From Streptomyces sp. NBC_00433 (GTDB lineage Bacteria; Actinomycetota; Actinomycetes; Streptomycetales; Streptomycetaceae), in NCBI GenBank assembly GCA_036015235.1, contig CP107926.1, positions 744,001 through 808,000 of the forward strand: a stretch of 64,000 bases of DNA, written 5' to 3'. The translations under genes and the position numbers were made by a program. This document shows positions 17,214 to 27,000 of this stretch, piece by piece. The notes beneath the pieces were generated by a model that saw only the letters and a program-made list of their open reading frames with translations, had not been told where the DNA came from and made no database searches. Positions within the stretch are counted from its first letter, which is position 1, and each line of letters opens with the position of its first letter.

Positions 17214-17225
17214 TGCGGCACGACC

Positions 17226-18110
17226 TCAGTGCCCCGGGCGGCTGCCTGCCGTGGTGCGGGTACGGCCGCCGTCGGCGGACACGCCGACCTCCAGCGCGTC
17301 GTAGCCGCCGTGCGGACGGTTCCCGCGCGTCCGTACGATCACCGACGCGGACCCGCCGGGCGGGATCGAGGCGGCCACCGGGACCGGGAAGCTGTTGGGG
17401 CCGGCGCCCACGACGGCCGGGCGGTCCTTCGCCCGGCGCCGGCCGTCCGACCAGTCGACGGCGTCGAGGCGTACGTCGTTGGCCGGTCCTGAACCGCGGT
17501 TGGCGACCTCCACCCGCCAGCTGCTCGTCCCGCGCGAGGTGCCCGGGCTCGTCACCTTGCCCGTCAGCCGGGCCGGCCTGGGGGCCTGCGCCTGGTCCAC
17601 CTCAAGGACGACGGTGTCCCAGCCGAAGCCGCCGGACGGCGGGTCGGCGGTCTCGACCGGGACGCCGTTGCCGTAGGTGAATTCACGGTGTTGTCACCGA
17701 CGGTGAGCAGCGAGGCGGGGAAGGTCAGCACCGAGAGCACCCGGACCGCGCTGCGGTCGGCCTGCCGGGAGATGCCGGAGTCGCCGCCGTTCGGCAGCGA
17801 GCCGACGATGGCCGCCGCGGTGCCGTTGACGGTGACCGTGGGGGGCTTGCCCTGCGTGGAGGAGGACACCGTCAGGTAGGCGGTGCCGTCCAGTGCCTTG
17901 GCGAGCGGGAAGTGGACCTTCCAGACGCCCGGCTCGGTCTGGGCGTAATACCAGCTCTCCGGCTCCCAGTCCTTGCCGACGGTGAAGTCGAGGCTCGCCG
18001 GCACCAGGCCGGGCTTGACGTGGTCGCGCGGGCTGGGCATGGCGGGCGCCTGGGTGGCGAGCGCGAACTCACCACCGGTGCGGTCGGCGCGGCCGATCTG
18101 CCACAGGCGC
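17226..18110 (-). pseudogene. C-terminal remnant of a PL4 rhamnogalacturonan lyase
   Basis: This part encodes the last domains of a family 4 rhamnogalacturonan lyase: LWQIGRADRTGGEF, DFTVGKDWEPESWYYAQT and VWKVHFPLAKALDGTAYLTV, which is the CBM-like domain III. A one-base frameshift near 17680 breaks the fold right after LLTVGDNTV; the next frame continues correctly as GGFGWDTVVLEVD and a beta-sandwich tail ending at 17226. The catalytic N-terminal two thirds of the lyase is absent. Upstream it is fused in frame to an NB-ARC relic at about 18110. It has no start of its own, so it is a transplanted fragment of a pectin-degrading gene. Confidence 0.8.
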
Positions 18111-19770
18111 ACCACGCCGCCGGCGGCGTCGGCCGCGAGCTCGACGGGATTGAGCCGCCGCAGGCAGTGCAGCGCGTCGCCGGCCGTCTCCGGGTCCACG
18201 GCCGCCTCACCGGCGTCGCCCGCTGCCGGGGCCGGTGCGGTGCGGGCGCGGCGGGACGCGAGATGCGCCAGGGCCGGCGGGCTGCTCAGGACCGCCGCGG
18301 GGATGCCGTTGGCGTCGAGCATGCCGGCGAGCTCCAGCAGCGGGCGGGCCAGGCCCACCGGCGCGAGCTGGTCGGCCGGCTCGATCGACAGGGACCAGGT
18401 CGTGGCCAGCGTGCCGCGCTGGTCGTCGGGCAGGGCGCCGGCTTCGGGGAATATCTCGGCGAGCGTCCTGCGCCGGTCCGTGAAGCGGCGGCGGTAGGCG
18501 GCGCAGTCCAGGCCGCGGTCCGCCATGTAGGCGGCGGCCTGGGACAGCGCCAGCGGCAGGAAGCCCAGGTCCTCGACCAGGGCGTGGAGGTGCTCCGCGG
18601 CCTCGTCCCGGTGGGCGCCGAGAGCCGCGGACAGACAGGCGGCGGCCTCCCGCGGGGTGAAAAGGCCGACCGGGACCAGGCGCCGCCCGTTGTGGGTCAG
18701 CGCTCCGTCGAGGCGCCGGGTGGTGACCACCGTCCGGCCGGTGGGACGGGTCGCGGCCACAGGCCGCTCAGGTCGGCCGGGTCTGCGAGGTCGTCCAGGA
18801 CGACGAGCCGGCGGCGATCGGCGGCCGCGAGCCAGGACAGGAAGTCGCGCGCCGCCATCTCGGGGTCGTCGCTGTGGGACTCGCCGACCTGTCGACGGGC
18901 GTGCGCGTAGGCGGAGATGGCCGCGTCCCGCGTGTTGGCGGTGATCCACACGACCAGATCCACCGCGGCGGACTCCCAGCGGCGTCGCGCGTAGTGCGCG
19001 GCGAGCTGGGTCTTGCCCACGCCGCCGGTGCCGGAGGGCACCTGGGTCTGGAGGAGGACGGCTGTCCCGGCGTCGGCCGTCGCCACGTCCAGGGCCTCGA
19101 CGGCCGCGCGGTATCGGAAGCAGTCGGCCTGTCCCGGTATCACCCCGACCTGTTGCGGCCACGACACCGGTCCGCGCGGCGCGGCGTAGTAGGCGACGTG
19201 GTCGGCGCGGCCGACGGCGAGGCTGTGGTCGGCAGCGTAGGCCGAGAGTCCCGACGGGACGGCGGAGGTGTCGGCTGGGTCCTCGTCAGCGCGATGGCTG
19301 GGAAAGGCCGGTCCGTCCGGCCCTGGGACGGATCCGGCGTCCAAGGGGTGCCGATGCCCGCACCTCCGTGGATCATCGCGGCGGCGATCGAACCCCGCTC
19401 GGCGCGGATGATTCCCGCCGACGGCGAGGCCCCCCGAGCCGGCCGTCACCGGACCCGCGGCCCCGGCGTGCTCGCCCAGCAGGTCGCGCAGCTTGATCGG
19501 CGACCCGGTCCCGCTCCCGGTCGTCCAGACCTTCGAGCAGCGACTCGAACCTGGCCTGCCAGGTGGCCTCCTGGCGGATGCGCACCAGCTCGAACCCGCC
19601 GGGACCGGCATCCCGCAGGGCGGTCGCGGTCCGGTCGAGCCGCAGCAGCTCGGCCTGTTCGCGCCGCACGTCGCCCCGGCCGAACAGCCTCGCCACCTGC
19701 TGCCGGAATTCTTCCCATGCCCCGGTGCCGGCTGCCCGCACCACTGAGGTGCCGCCCGCCGCCGCCAACG
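18111..19770 (-). pseudogene. Frameshifted NB-ARC-type ATPase relic
   Basis: The pieces of one Streptomyces-type NB-ARC regulator lie in order but in three frames. The N-terminal helical segment (WEEFRQQVARLFGRGD, to DRVAD) shifts near 19492 (extra A) to LRDLLGEHAGAAGPVTAG. It shifts near 19395 to IRAERGSIAAAMIHGGAGIG, then again near 19310 to the P-loop GTGGVGKTQLAAHYARRRW and the LVVLDDLADP Walker-B-like strand. A last shift near 18755 leads to PTGRTVVTTRRLDGAL and LGFLPLALSQAAAYMADRG. At 18110 the winged-helix part stops and PL4 lyase sequence begins, so the TPR effector half is lost. At least four frameshifts make a functional product impossible. Confidence 0.8.
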
Positions 19771-19908
19771 CCGCACATGCCTCTGCGAGCTTCCCCGACC
19801 CCCTGGTCCTCGCGTCCGCCGACTCGGATCCTACGCCCGATTCAGGTGCTTTATGGCGCGATCCGCCGCCCGGCGGCGGGAGTTGTGAGACTCAGGGGAA
19901 GCGGGAAG

Positions 19909-19961
19909 TTGGTCTAGTCCTCTTGACGCGGCATACCTGCGCGCTGTTTGGTACGTACCAA
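19909..19961. promoter_or_regulatory. DasR-like operator candidates before the chitinase
   Basis: Perfect palindrome TTGGTACGTACCAA (19948-19961), 50 bp before the chitinase start, shares TGGT-N4-ACCA with the DasR consensus TGGTCTAGACCA. A second half-conserved copy, TTGGTCTAGTCC (19909-19920), keeps the CTAG centre. Chitinase genes of streptomycetes are commonly controlled by the GntR-family repressor DasR; a related repressor may bind the first site. Confidence 0.5.
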
Positions 19962-20011
19962 CTCAGGCCCGAGATGTACTCCCCCACCACTTCCACGCCC
20001 GAGGGACTCCC

Positions 20012-21229
20012 ATGCACCTTGCGAAATGGGCGGCTTCCGCCTCCGCGCTCACGCTCGCGACCGCCGGCGCGGTCGTCGCCCTGGCCCCCGCGGGCAATGC
20101 CGCGGCGGCCGGCGTCTACTCCGTGGCCCCCTACGTCGACATGTCGAACAGCCAGGAAGGCCTCCTCGACACGGCCATCACCGGACACGGCCTCAAGGCC
20201 TACACCGCGGCCTTCGTGCTCGGCTCCGGCTGCAACCAGATCTGGGGCGACACCCTTCCCATCGGCGCCGACTCCTTCACCGACCCGCTGATCGCCAAGG
20301 CGGAGTCCGAGGGCGCCTCCCTCATCATCTCCTCCGGCGGCGCCAGCGGCCTGCCGCTCGCCTGGACCTGCTCCAACCAGAGCTCGATCGAGGCCGGCTA
20401 CCAGGCCCTCGTCAACGACTACGGCGTCAGCCAGCTGGACTTCGACATCGAAGGCGCCGCGATCGCCGACACGGCCGCGGCGGCACGGCAGATGAAGGCG
20501 ATGAAGGACCTCAAGGGGTCCAACCCCGACCTCAAGTTCTCCGTGACCCTGCCGGTCCTGACCAGCGGGCTGACCAACGACGGCGTGAACATCCTCAAGG
20601 CCGCGAAGACCGCGGGCGTCAAGATCGACGTGGTCAACATCATGACCATGGACTTCTACGCGGGCACCGGCACCGAGATGGGCCAGGGCTCGGTCGCCGC
20701 GGCCCAGGCCACGCTGGCCCAGATGCAGTCCGTCGACTCGGGCTACGGCTACGGCAACCTCGGGATCACCCCGATGATCGGCAAGAACGACGACGGCTCC
20801 ACCTTCACCCTGGCGGACGCCCAGACCGTGGAGGCCTTCGCGGCGCAGCACAGCATCGCACGGCTGGCCTTCTGGTCGGTCAACCGCGACCAGCCGTGCG
20901 GCGGCGGCGCCAACTCGCTGTCCACGTGCAGCCAGATCAGCCAGAGCAGCCTGGCCTTCACCGACACCTTCATGCGGTACGCGGGCGGCTCGGGCGGCAC
21001 CACCGGCGGGACGACCACCGGCGGCACCACCACGGGCGGGACCACGACCGGCGGAACCACCGGGGGCACGAGCTGCACCGTCGCCGCCTGGAGCTCCACG
21101 CAGGTCTACACGGGCGGCAACAAGGTGTCCTGGAAGGGCCACACCTGGAATGCCAAGTGGTGGACGCAGGGCGAGGAGCCCGGCACCACCGGCGAATGGG
21201 GCGTCTGGCAGGACCTCGGCGCCTGCTGA
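20012..21229 (+). CDS. Secreted GH18 chitinase with C-terminal chitin-binding domain
   Basis: 405 residues. Signal peptide 1-33 (ALTLATAGAVVALAPAGNAA). The GH18 barrel (35-330) has the catalytic strand LDFDIEG with D143, D145 and general acid E147; the first Asp of DxxDxDxE is replaced by Ser, as in the small actinobacterial subfamily with LDFDIEG. MTMDFYAGTGTEMG holds the substrate-assisting Asp and Tyr. A Gly-Thr linker of repeated TTGG units (~332-352) leads to a type 5/12 chitin-binding domain (WSSTQVYTGGNKVSWKGHTW, closing Cys pair). It releases chitooligosaccharides outside the cell. DasR-like sites lie upstream and a hairpin downstream. Confidence 0.93.
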   Translation: MHLAKWAASASALTLATAGAVVALAPAGNAAAAGVYSVAPYVDMSNSQEGLLDTAITGHGLKAYTAAFVLGSGCNQIWGDTLPIGADSFTDPLIAKAESEGASLIISSGGASGLPLAWTCSNQSSIEAGYQALVNDYGVSQLDFDIEGAAIADTAAAARQMKAMKDLKGSNPDLKFSVTLPVLTSGLTNDGVNILKAAKTAGVKIDVVNIMTMDFYAGTGTEMGQGSVAAAQATLAQMQSVDSGYGYGNLGITPMIGKNDDGSTFTLADAQTVEAFAAQHSIARLAFWSVNRDQPCGGGANSLSTCSQISQSSLAFTDTFMRYAGGSGGTTGGTTTGGTTTGGTTTGGTTGGTSCTVAAWSSTQVYTGGNKVSWKGHTWNAKWWTQGEEPGTTGEWGVWQDLGAC

Positions 21230-21280
21230 CCCCCCGGCCGGCGGGCCGACCTGCCCGACCGCCGACCCGGAACGTCCCAC

Positions 21281-21307
21281 GGCCCGGCCCCGGTTCGGGG
21301 CCGGGCC
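21281..21307. terminator. Hairpin terminator after the chitinase
   Basis: Perfect 11 bp stem (21281-21291 with 21297-21307), loop GGTTC, placed between the chitinase and the convergent hypothetical gene. Confidence 0.7.
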
Positions 21308-21328
21308 GGCCTGCCGTCGGCCCGGAGG

Positions 21329-21823
21329 TCACCGGGGGCCGCCCGGGAAGGAGCCGCCGACCGTCTCCGCCGGCGCGACCGGCCCGGCAGAAGGCTCGGC
21401 CGGAACCGCGGAGGCGAAGGCCTCGGCGTCGTCGCGCGGGTGGTAGCCGGGGGCGTCGCCGCCCTCGGTCGACCACCAGCGGCGGGTGTTGGCCGACACA
21501 CCCCACACCGGCACGCAGCCGCTGACCGGCGCCCGGAGCGCGGCGCCGACCAGGCGGCAGAAGTCGTCGGGCGAGAGCCAGGTCGAGAGCATACGCACCG
21601 AGGCCGGCCGCTCGAAGCAGGAGCCGATCCGCAGCAGCACCACCTCGGTGCCGTACCGGTCGGCGTAGAAGCCGCCGAGCGGGATCGGCACCGGCGACCC
21701 TTTCCACGCCGCGATGAACGGGGGCGCCGCGGGCCGCGGGCGGTGAGGACGGTAGCGCCGGCGGCCGCCCGGCGGGGGAAATCCCGTACCGCGGTGGCCG
21801 CGGAAGGCGGAGACTCTTGCCAT
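21329..21823 (-). CDS. Hypothetical protein, start uncertain
   Basis: Up to 164 residues. A basic proline/arginine-rich N-terminus is followed by a plausible globular part: GGFYADRYGTEVVLLRIGSC, STWLSPDDFCRLVGAALRAP, VSANTRRWWSTEGGDAPGYH. I do not recognise the family. Tryptophans, acidic residues and codon bias support coding of the last ~115 codons. The ATG at 21823 overlaps the ATG of the divergent TOPRIM gene and has no ribosome binding site, so a later start is possible. Confidence 0.5.
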   Translation of the reverse strand: MARVSAFRGHRGTGFPPPGGRRRYRPHRPRPAAPPFIAAWKGSPVPIPLGGFYADRYGTEVVLLRIGSCFERPASVRMLSTWLSPDDFCRLVGAALRAPVSGCVPVWGVSANTRRWWSTEGGDAPGYHPRDDAEAFASAVPAEPSAGPVAPAETVGGSFPGGPR

Positions 21824-22439
21824 GGCTGACATGGCGGCATTCCGCGAGGCGGTCACCGGGTGGGCGGCCGGTGGCCCCGGCGACCTGGCCCGCGAGCTGG
21901 CGGCGCCGCTGCCGGTGCGGGCGGCGGTCCTGCTCGAAGGGCCGAGCGACGCCGCCGCGGTCGACGCGCTGGCCGCGAGCCGTGGCAGGGACCTGGCGGC
22001 CGAGGGGGTCTGCCTGGTGCCGATGGGCGGTGCGATGAGCGTCGGGCGCTTCGTCCGGCTGCTCGGGCCGCCGGGCCTCGGCCTGCGCCTGACAGGGCTG
22101 TGCGACCAGAATGAGCGGCAGTTCTACGCCCGCGCGCTGGCGGGGGCCGGCGTGCCGGAGCGGGACTTCTTCGTGTGCGCGGCGGACCTGGAGGACGAGC
22201 TGATCCGCGCGCTGGGCCCGGCCCGGGTGGCGGAGCTGGCACGGGCGGAGGGCGACGGGCGGGCCCTGGAGACCTTCCTGAGCCAGCCGGCCCAGCGGGA
22301 GCGCACCGCGGAGCAGCAGATGCGGCGCTTCCTCGGGACGAAGAAGGGGCGCAAGATCCGCTACGGCCGGGTCCTGGTCGAGGCGCTCGGCCCCGACCGC
22401 GTCCCCGCCCCGCTGGACGGGCTGCTCGCGAGCCTGTGA
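21822..22439 (+). CDS. Stand-alone TOPRIM-domain (OLD-like) protein
   Basis: 205 residues. AVLLEGPSDAAAVDALA carries the TOPRIM glutamate (E39); GVCLVPMGGA and LTGLCDQNE carry the second acidic motif (D95), but only one Asp is present where many TOPRIM proteins have DxD. The C-terminal helical part (FLSQPAQRERTAEQQMRRFL, GTKKGRKIRYGRVL) is typical of actinobacterial proteins annotated as ATP-dependent endonuclease, although no ATPase domain is present. It may be a nuclease or nucleotidyl-transfer module acting on nucleic acid. GGAG precedes ATG 21822. It converges on the HTH gene with a 12 bp gap. Confidence 0.8.
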   Translation: MADMAAFREAVTGWAAGGPGDLARELAAPLPVRAAVLLEGPSDAAAVDALAASRGRDLAAEGVCLVPMGGAMSVGRFVRLLGPPGLGLRLTGLCDQNERQFYARALAGAGVPERDFFVCAADLEDELIRALGPARVAELARAEGDGRALETFLSQPAQRERTAEQQMRRFLGTKKGRKIRYGRVLVEALGPDRVPAPLDGLLASL

Positions 22440-22451
22440 CCGCAGGGCGGT

Positions 22452-23048
22452 TCAGCCCCCGGTGAGCCGGTCGCGCTGGACCTGGCGGGCCAGCGTGCGG
22501 CGGACCGAGGCCGGCGCGGCGGGGGCGGCCGCCGCGGTGCGGGGCAGGTCGAGGCCGCGGCTGATGGTGTCGTACGCGGCCCGGTAGCCGGCGGGCAGTT
22601 CGGCCCGGCGCAGCCGCAGGTCCTCCTCGACCAGCCGGCGCAGCTCGTCCACGTGCTGCGGGGTGAAGTGCCTGCGCCCCCTGGCCATGGCGTGCGCCAG
22701 GCGTGCGCAGGCGGCCGCGTCGCAGGTCTCGGCGATCGCGTCGGCGAGCGCCCACAGCCGCCCTTCGAGCCAGGGCGCGTCGTGCTGGTCGAGGTCGAGC
22801 CCGAGCGGGGGCGGGGAAGCGCCGGTGCGGTGCCTGGCCATCTGCTTGGACACCGCGGGCTGGCTGACCTCGGTGAGCCGGGCGATCTTGTCCTGGGTCC
22901 AGCCGAAGCCGGCGAAGACCAGGATCATCTCCGTACGCAGCTTGCGCATCTCCTCGCCGGCGCGGATGACGTCGTTCATGTCGGCGAGCATGCGGGCGGC
23001 CTGCTCCTCGGTCAGCGTCTGGGGTGTGCGGTGCATGTCCTCTGCCAT
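22452..23048 (-). CDS. HTH DNA-binding protein
   Basis: 198 residues. A short helical N-terminus (MNDVIRAGEEMRKLRTEMIL) runs into the helix-turn-helix FGWTQDKIARLTEVSQPAVS at ~50-70. A middle WLEGRLWALADAIAETCDAA helix and a C-terminal basic helix follow. The first ATG at 23048 is used; 23036 is an alternative with AGAGGAC close by. It is divergent from the alpha/beta hydrolase across 76 bp that hold two direct copies of AACCCGGTT, probable binding sites, so it likely controls itself and the hydrolase. Confidence 0.72.
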   Translation of the reverse strand: MAEDMHRTPQTLTEEQAARMLADMNDVIRAGEEMRKLRTEMILVFAGFGWTQDKIARLTEVSQPAVSKQMARHRTGASPPPLGLDLDQHDAPWLEGRLWALADAIAETCDAAACARLAHAMARGRRHFTPQHVDELRRLVEEDLRLRRAELPAGYRAAYDTISRGLDLPRTAAAAPAAPASVRRTLARQVQRDRLTGG

Positions 23049-23080
23049 AACTGGGGTGTATACCTGACCCCGTCGAATAT

Positions 23081-23102
23081 AACCCGGTTGTACAACCCGG
23101 TT
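23081..23102. repeat. Tandem AACCCGGTT direct repeat in divergent promoter
   Basis: AACCCGGTT occurs at 23081-23089 and 23094-23102, a 13 bp period, with flanking ATA and TAT that make the block nearly symmetrical. The second copy is 22 bp before the hydrolase start. Candidate operator of the adjacent HTH protein. Confidence 0.5.
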
Positions 23103-23124
23103 ATGAGCTGCCAGACTGCGGGCC

Positions 23125-23958
23125 ATGCCCACCTTCACCGCACCCGACGGGACCCGGCTCGCCTACCGCGAGGCCGGCGACGGCGACCCGCTCCTCTGCC
23201 TGCCGGGCGGCCCGACCGACGCCCGCTACCTCGGCGACCTGGGCGGCCTGTCCGCGCACCGCCGGCTGATCCTCCTCGACCCGCGCGGCACCGGCGGCTC
23301 CGCCGCGCCCGCTGACACCTCCTCCTACCGCAGCGACCGCCAGGTCGAGGACGTCGAGGCGCTGCGCGCCCACCTCGGCCTGCCGCTGGCCGACCTGCTC
23401 GCCCACTCGGGCGGCACCAACACCGCGATGCAGTACGCGGCCCGCCACCCGCACCGGCTCCGCAGGCTCGCCCTGATCGGCCCCAGCACCCGGGCCGTCG
23501 GCATCGCGGTCGACGGCGCCACCCGCCGCGAGACCGCCCGGCTCCGCGCGCACGAGCCGTGGTTCCCCGCGGCCTTCACCGCCCTCGAAGCGCTCACCTC
23601 GGGCGCGGGCACCCCCGCCGACGCCGAGGCCGTCGCCCCCTTCTTCTACGGCCACTGGGACGCGGCGGCCCGCGAGCACCACGCGCTGGGCCGCCCGGCG
23701 AACGACGAAGCCGTCGCCCTCTTCGGCGACGGGGACGCCTTCACCCCGGCCGCCACCCGCGCCGCCCTGGCCGCCATCCGCTCCCCCGTCCTGCTGCTGA
23801 CCGGCGAGTTCGACCTGAACAGCCCCCCGCAGCCGACCGCCGAGGTCGCCGCCCTCTTCCACGGCGCCACCCTCATCGTCCAGCCGGCCGCGGGCCACTA
23901 CCCCTGGCTGGACGACCCGGGCGCCTTCACCGCGGCGACCGCGGCCTTCCTGGCCTGA
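23125..23958 (+). CDS. Alpha/beta hydrolase
   Basis: 277 residues. The fold markers are in order: oxyanion region LLCLPGGPTDARYLGDLGGL, LILLDPRGTGGS, nucleophile elbow LLAHSGGTNTAM (Ser in H-S-G-G instead of the common GxSxG first Gly), acid strand LLLTGEFDLNSPP, and GHYPWLDDP with the catalytic His. The proline-iminopeptidase-like cap lies between. Substrate unknown; cytoplasmic, no signal peptide. ATG 23125 is leaderless or weakly led: TTATGAGC lies close upstream. A perfect terminator follows. Confidence 0.85.
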   Translation: MPTFTAPDGTRLAYREAGDGDPLLCLPGGPTDARYLGDLGGLSAHRRLILLDPRGTGGSAAPADTSSYRSDRQVEDVEALRAHLGLPLADLLAHSGGTNTAMQYAARHPHRLRRLALIGPSTRAVGIAVDGATRRETARLRAHEPWFPAAFTALEALTSGAGTPADAEAVAPFFYGHWDAAAREHHALGRPANDEAVALFGDGDAFTPAATRAALAAIRSPVLLLTGEFDLNSPPQPTAEVAALFHGATLIVQPAAGHYPWLDDPGAFTAATAAFLA

Positions 23959-24016
23959 CGCCCGAGGCCTCCGTGGCGGTCCCGCCGCGCGGGCCGCCGT
24001 CACCCGCCCATGCGGA

Positions 24017-24052
24017 ACGGGCCGGCGGGGGGAAGTCCCCCCGCCGGCCCGT
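24017..24052. terminator. Bidirectional hairpin terminator
   Basis: Perfect 16 bp stem (24017-24032 with 24037-24052), loop AAGT, between the convergent hydrolase and GH35 genes. Confidence 0.82.
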
Positions 24053-24069
24053 GGCCGGGTGAGCGGGCG

Positions 24070-27000
24070 TCAGCCGCAGGTCAGGGTGGGCGTCCCCCAG
24101 TCGCCGTGGTCGTTGCCGTTGCCGTCGCCCGCGTCGCCGACCACCAGGTCGAGCACCTTGGCCCCGGTGACGTCGACGTCGATCGGCAGGGCCGCCTGCT
24201 TGCCGCGGACCGTCGGGGTGGTGACCAGTGTCTTGCCGTCGGCGATCACCGAGAAGGTGACCGTACCGGCGCCTCCGGTCTCGTCGTCGACGCCGACCTG
24301 GGCGGTCAGCCGGGTGCAGGTGCCCCCGAGGTAGAGCTGCACGTCGCTGACGGAGTTGGTGCCGATTCCCTTCGCGTAGGCGGTGCCCGCGATGCTGAGC
24401 GCCCGGCCGTCACCGGCCGACTGCCCGCCTACGCTGCGGTCGCGCTCCACCGGGCCCCATCCGTTGGTGGACGAGAGGAAGGCCAGGTCGCTGACCGCGT
24501 CCTCGCCGGCCGCCGGTGGCGGCGGGATCGCGCCGACGATGCGCTCGTCGCCCGCGGTCGCCTTGCGGCCGCGCTGGAGGTACTGGGCGGTGACGCCGAG
24601 CGCCGACGCGGAGGGCAGTGTCCCGGCCGGCGGACGTACCGTCCACTGGAAGGTGGCCGATCTGCCGGGCAGCAGCAGGGCCGCCGACGTGGGCCCTGCA
24701 GCGGTCGCCGTCCAGCCCTCGGGCAGGTCGAGCGCCGCCTTCAGTGCGAGGGCGACCGGCTGCCCGGCCGGGACGCCGACGGTCGCCGAGGCGGTGAAGG
24801 CCTGGCCGGGCTGCACGGTGTTCGGCACCCCGAGGGCCACCGCGACGCCGGGCGCGGCCGGCATCGCGTACGTGGCGCGGTCGTAGCGCGGGCTCGCGTT
24901 CTGCGCGACGTGCAGCGACGAGGCGTAGCTGCCGTAGTTCGTCAGCTCCACCTTGCCGAGCCCGCCGGTGCTGCCGTCCAGGTTCCACACCGCGATGGCG
25001 ATGCTGTTGTGCCCGTCGGGGTCGAGGATGCCGTTCGGTATCGGGAAGGTGTGCTGCGGGCCCAGGTAGTTGACGTAGTTGCCGACCTGCCAGCCGTTGA
25101 CGAAGATCGTGGCGCGGTATTTGCGCGACGGGTCGTCGGTGAAGGTCAGGCCGACCGAGGTGTCCTGCCCGCGCGGCAGGTCCAGGTCGGCGTCGGTGCG
25201 GTACCAGGACACGCCGGGGCGGTTGTCGGTGGCCGGCAGCGAGACCGGCTTCCAGCCGCTGTCCGGGTAGCCGGGCAGCGACCAGCCGGCGCGCTCGCCG
25301 TAGAGGCCGCCGTTGGCGAGCGGACCGCGGACCGTGTCGAGCAGGTCCTCGCCGCCGCGGACGCCCTGGATCCGCCAGGTGACCGGGGTCAGCGGCGCCC
25401 CGACGAGGGAGGCGCTGGTCAGGCCGCGGGCGGTCTTGTTGCCGTTGGAGGAGTTGTAGTCCTCCTCGTGGCCCATGTTCACCGTCAGGACGGATATGAC
25501 GTTGTCCCCGGTCGGCTTCACCGACCCGGCCGGGAAGGTGAAGTCGGCGCTGCCGGTGGTGGAGCTGCCGAGGAAGGTGCCGTTGATCCAGGCGGAGAAG
25601 GCCTGCGCCCTGCCGCCGGAGTCGGAGACCAGGTGGATGCCGGTCTCGCCGCCGTCCGCGCGGAAGCGGCCGCGGTACCAGGTGTTGCCGGTGTGGAAGC
25701 CGTAGTCGTCGGCATAGAGCACGGGCAGCGAGTTGACGCCGGAGGAGCTGTTGGTGGTCGTCTTGTCGGCCACCTGCCAGCTGGAGTCGTCGAAGGCCGC
25801 CGCGGCTTCCGGGGACTCCTCCTCGTGCTTCCAGTTCTTCAGCGCGGGCAGTTGCACCGGGGCGGCGACCGGTATCTGTCCGGTACGGCTGCCGGTGGGC
25901 GACGCCTTGGTGCTCAGGGTGCGGCCGTTCCAGCTGACGCGGTCGGCCGAGGTGAAGACCTCGATGTCCTTGTCGTCGGCATTGTCACCGGTGAGCGCGA
26001 CCGTACGGCCGTGGTCCTCGCTGGTGGCGGTGCGCAGCAGGTGGCTGCCGCGTACCAGCACCGGGCCGGTCGCGGTGTCCTGGCGCCAGAAGGTCGCGGC
26101 CGTGGCCTTGTCGCCGACGAGCAGCAGCTGCGGGCGCGAGCCGCCGCCGCTGACGGCGATCGGGATCAGGCCCTGGTGACGGTAGTTCAGCCGCAGGTCG
26201 CCGGTGGCGGCGTCCCAGGTGGTGCTGACCTCGCCGCCACTGCTCGTCACGGTGGGCCGGGAGGTGTAGTGCAGCACGGTCTCGCCGTCGCTGCCCGCGT
26301 CGCCGTAGAGCACGGAGACGTCCCGGTCGCCGATGGTCGCGGTGGTCATGATCTCGGAGGTCGAGTACTGCAGCTGCGAGTCGCCGAGCTTGTAGTTCGC
26401 CACGATGATGTGCGAGTCGCGCCCGTCGAGGGTGATCGCGGTGCCCGGCTGCTGCGGCACGACCGGGTAGGTCGGCTCGGCTGTGCCGGCGGTCGGCACG
26501 TCGACGGCGTCGACCGACACGAAGTTGTCGGTGGACGTGGCGCTGTTGTGGGTGCCGGTGGCGACGATCTTCAGGGTGTGCGCACCGGCCTCCAGGCCGG
26601 ACTTCTGGAAGACCACCGCCTGGTTCTCGCTGCCGGAGTCGTCGACGGTGGCCACCTTGGCGCCGTCGAGGTAGACGTCGGCGTAGCCGTGGTTGTTGGT
26701 CTTCGGGCCGATCCAGCGGACCGCGGTGCCGTCGAAGGGGATGGTGACGGAGTCGCCTGCCTTGTTGGAGAACGACTCGGTCTTCTTGTAGTCGCCGGCG
26801 GTGTAGCTCTGGTTCACCACATGCGACCAGGTGCCCGTGTACTGCAGCGCGGAGTCGGCGTCGTCCCACGTGTAGGTGGTGTCGGTGACCGGCTGGGCGT
26901 TGAAGTCCAGGGCGATGTGCGTCGTGTCGGTCGTCGTGGCGGTGGAGTCGCCGTGCCGCAGGACGTGGAACTGCGTCTTGGTGTCCGGGTTCATCCGGGC

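Noticed and set aside
20995..21070. Tandem nucleotide repeat in the chitinase gene
   Set aside because: It encodes the Gly-Thr linker between barrel and chitin-binding domain, an ordinary feature of secreted actinobacterial enzymes.
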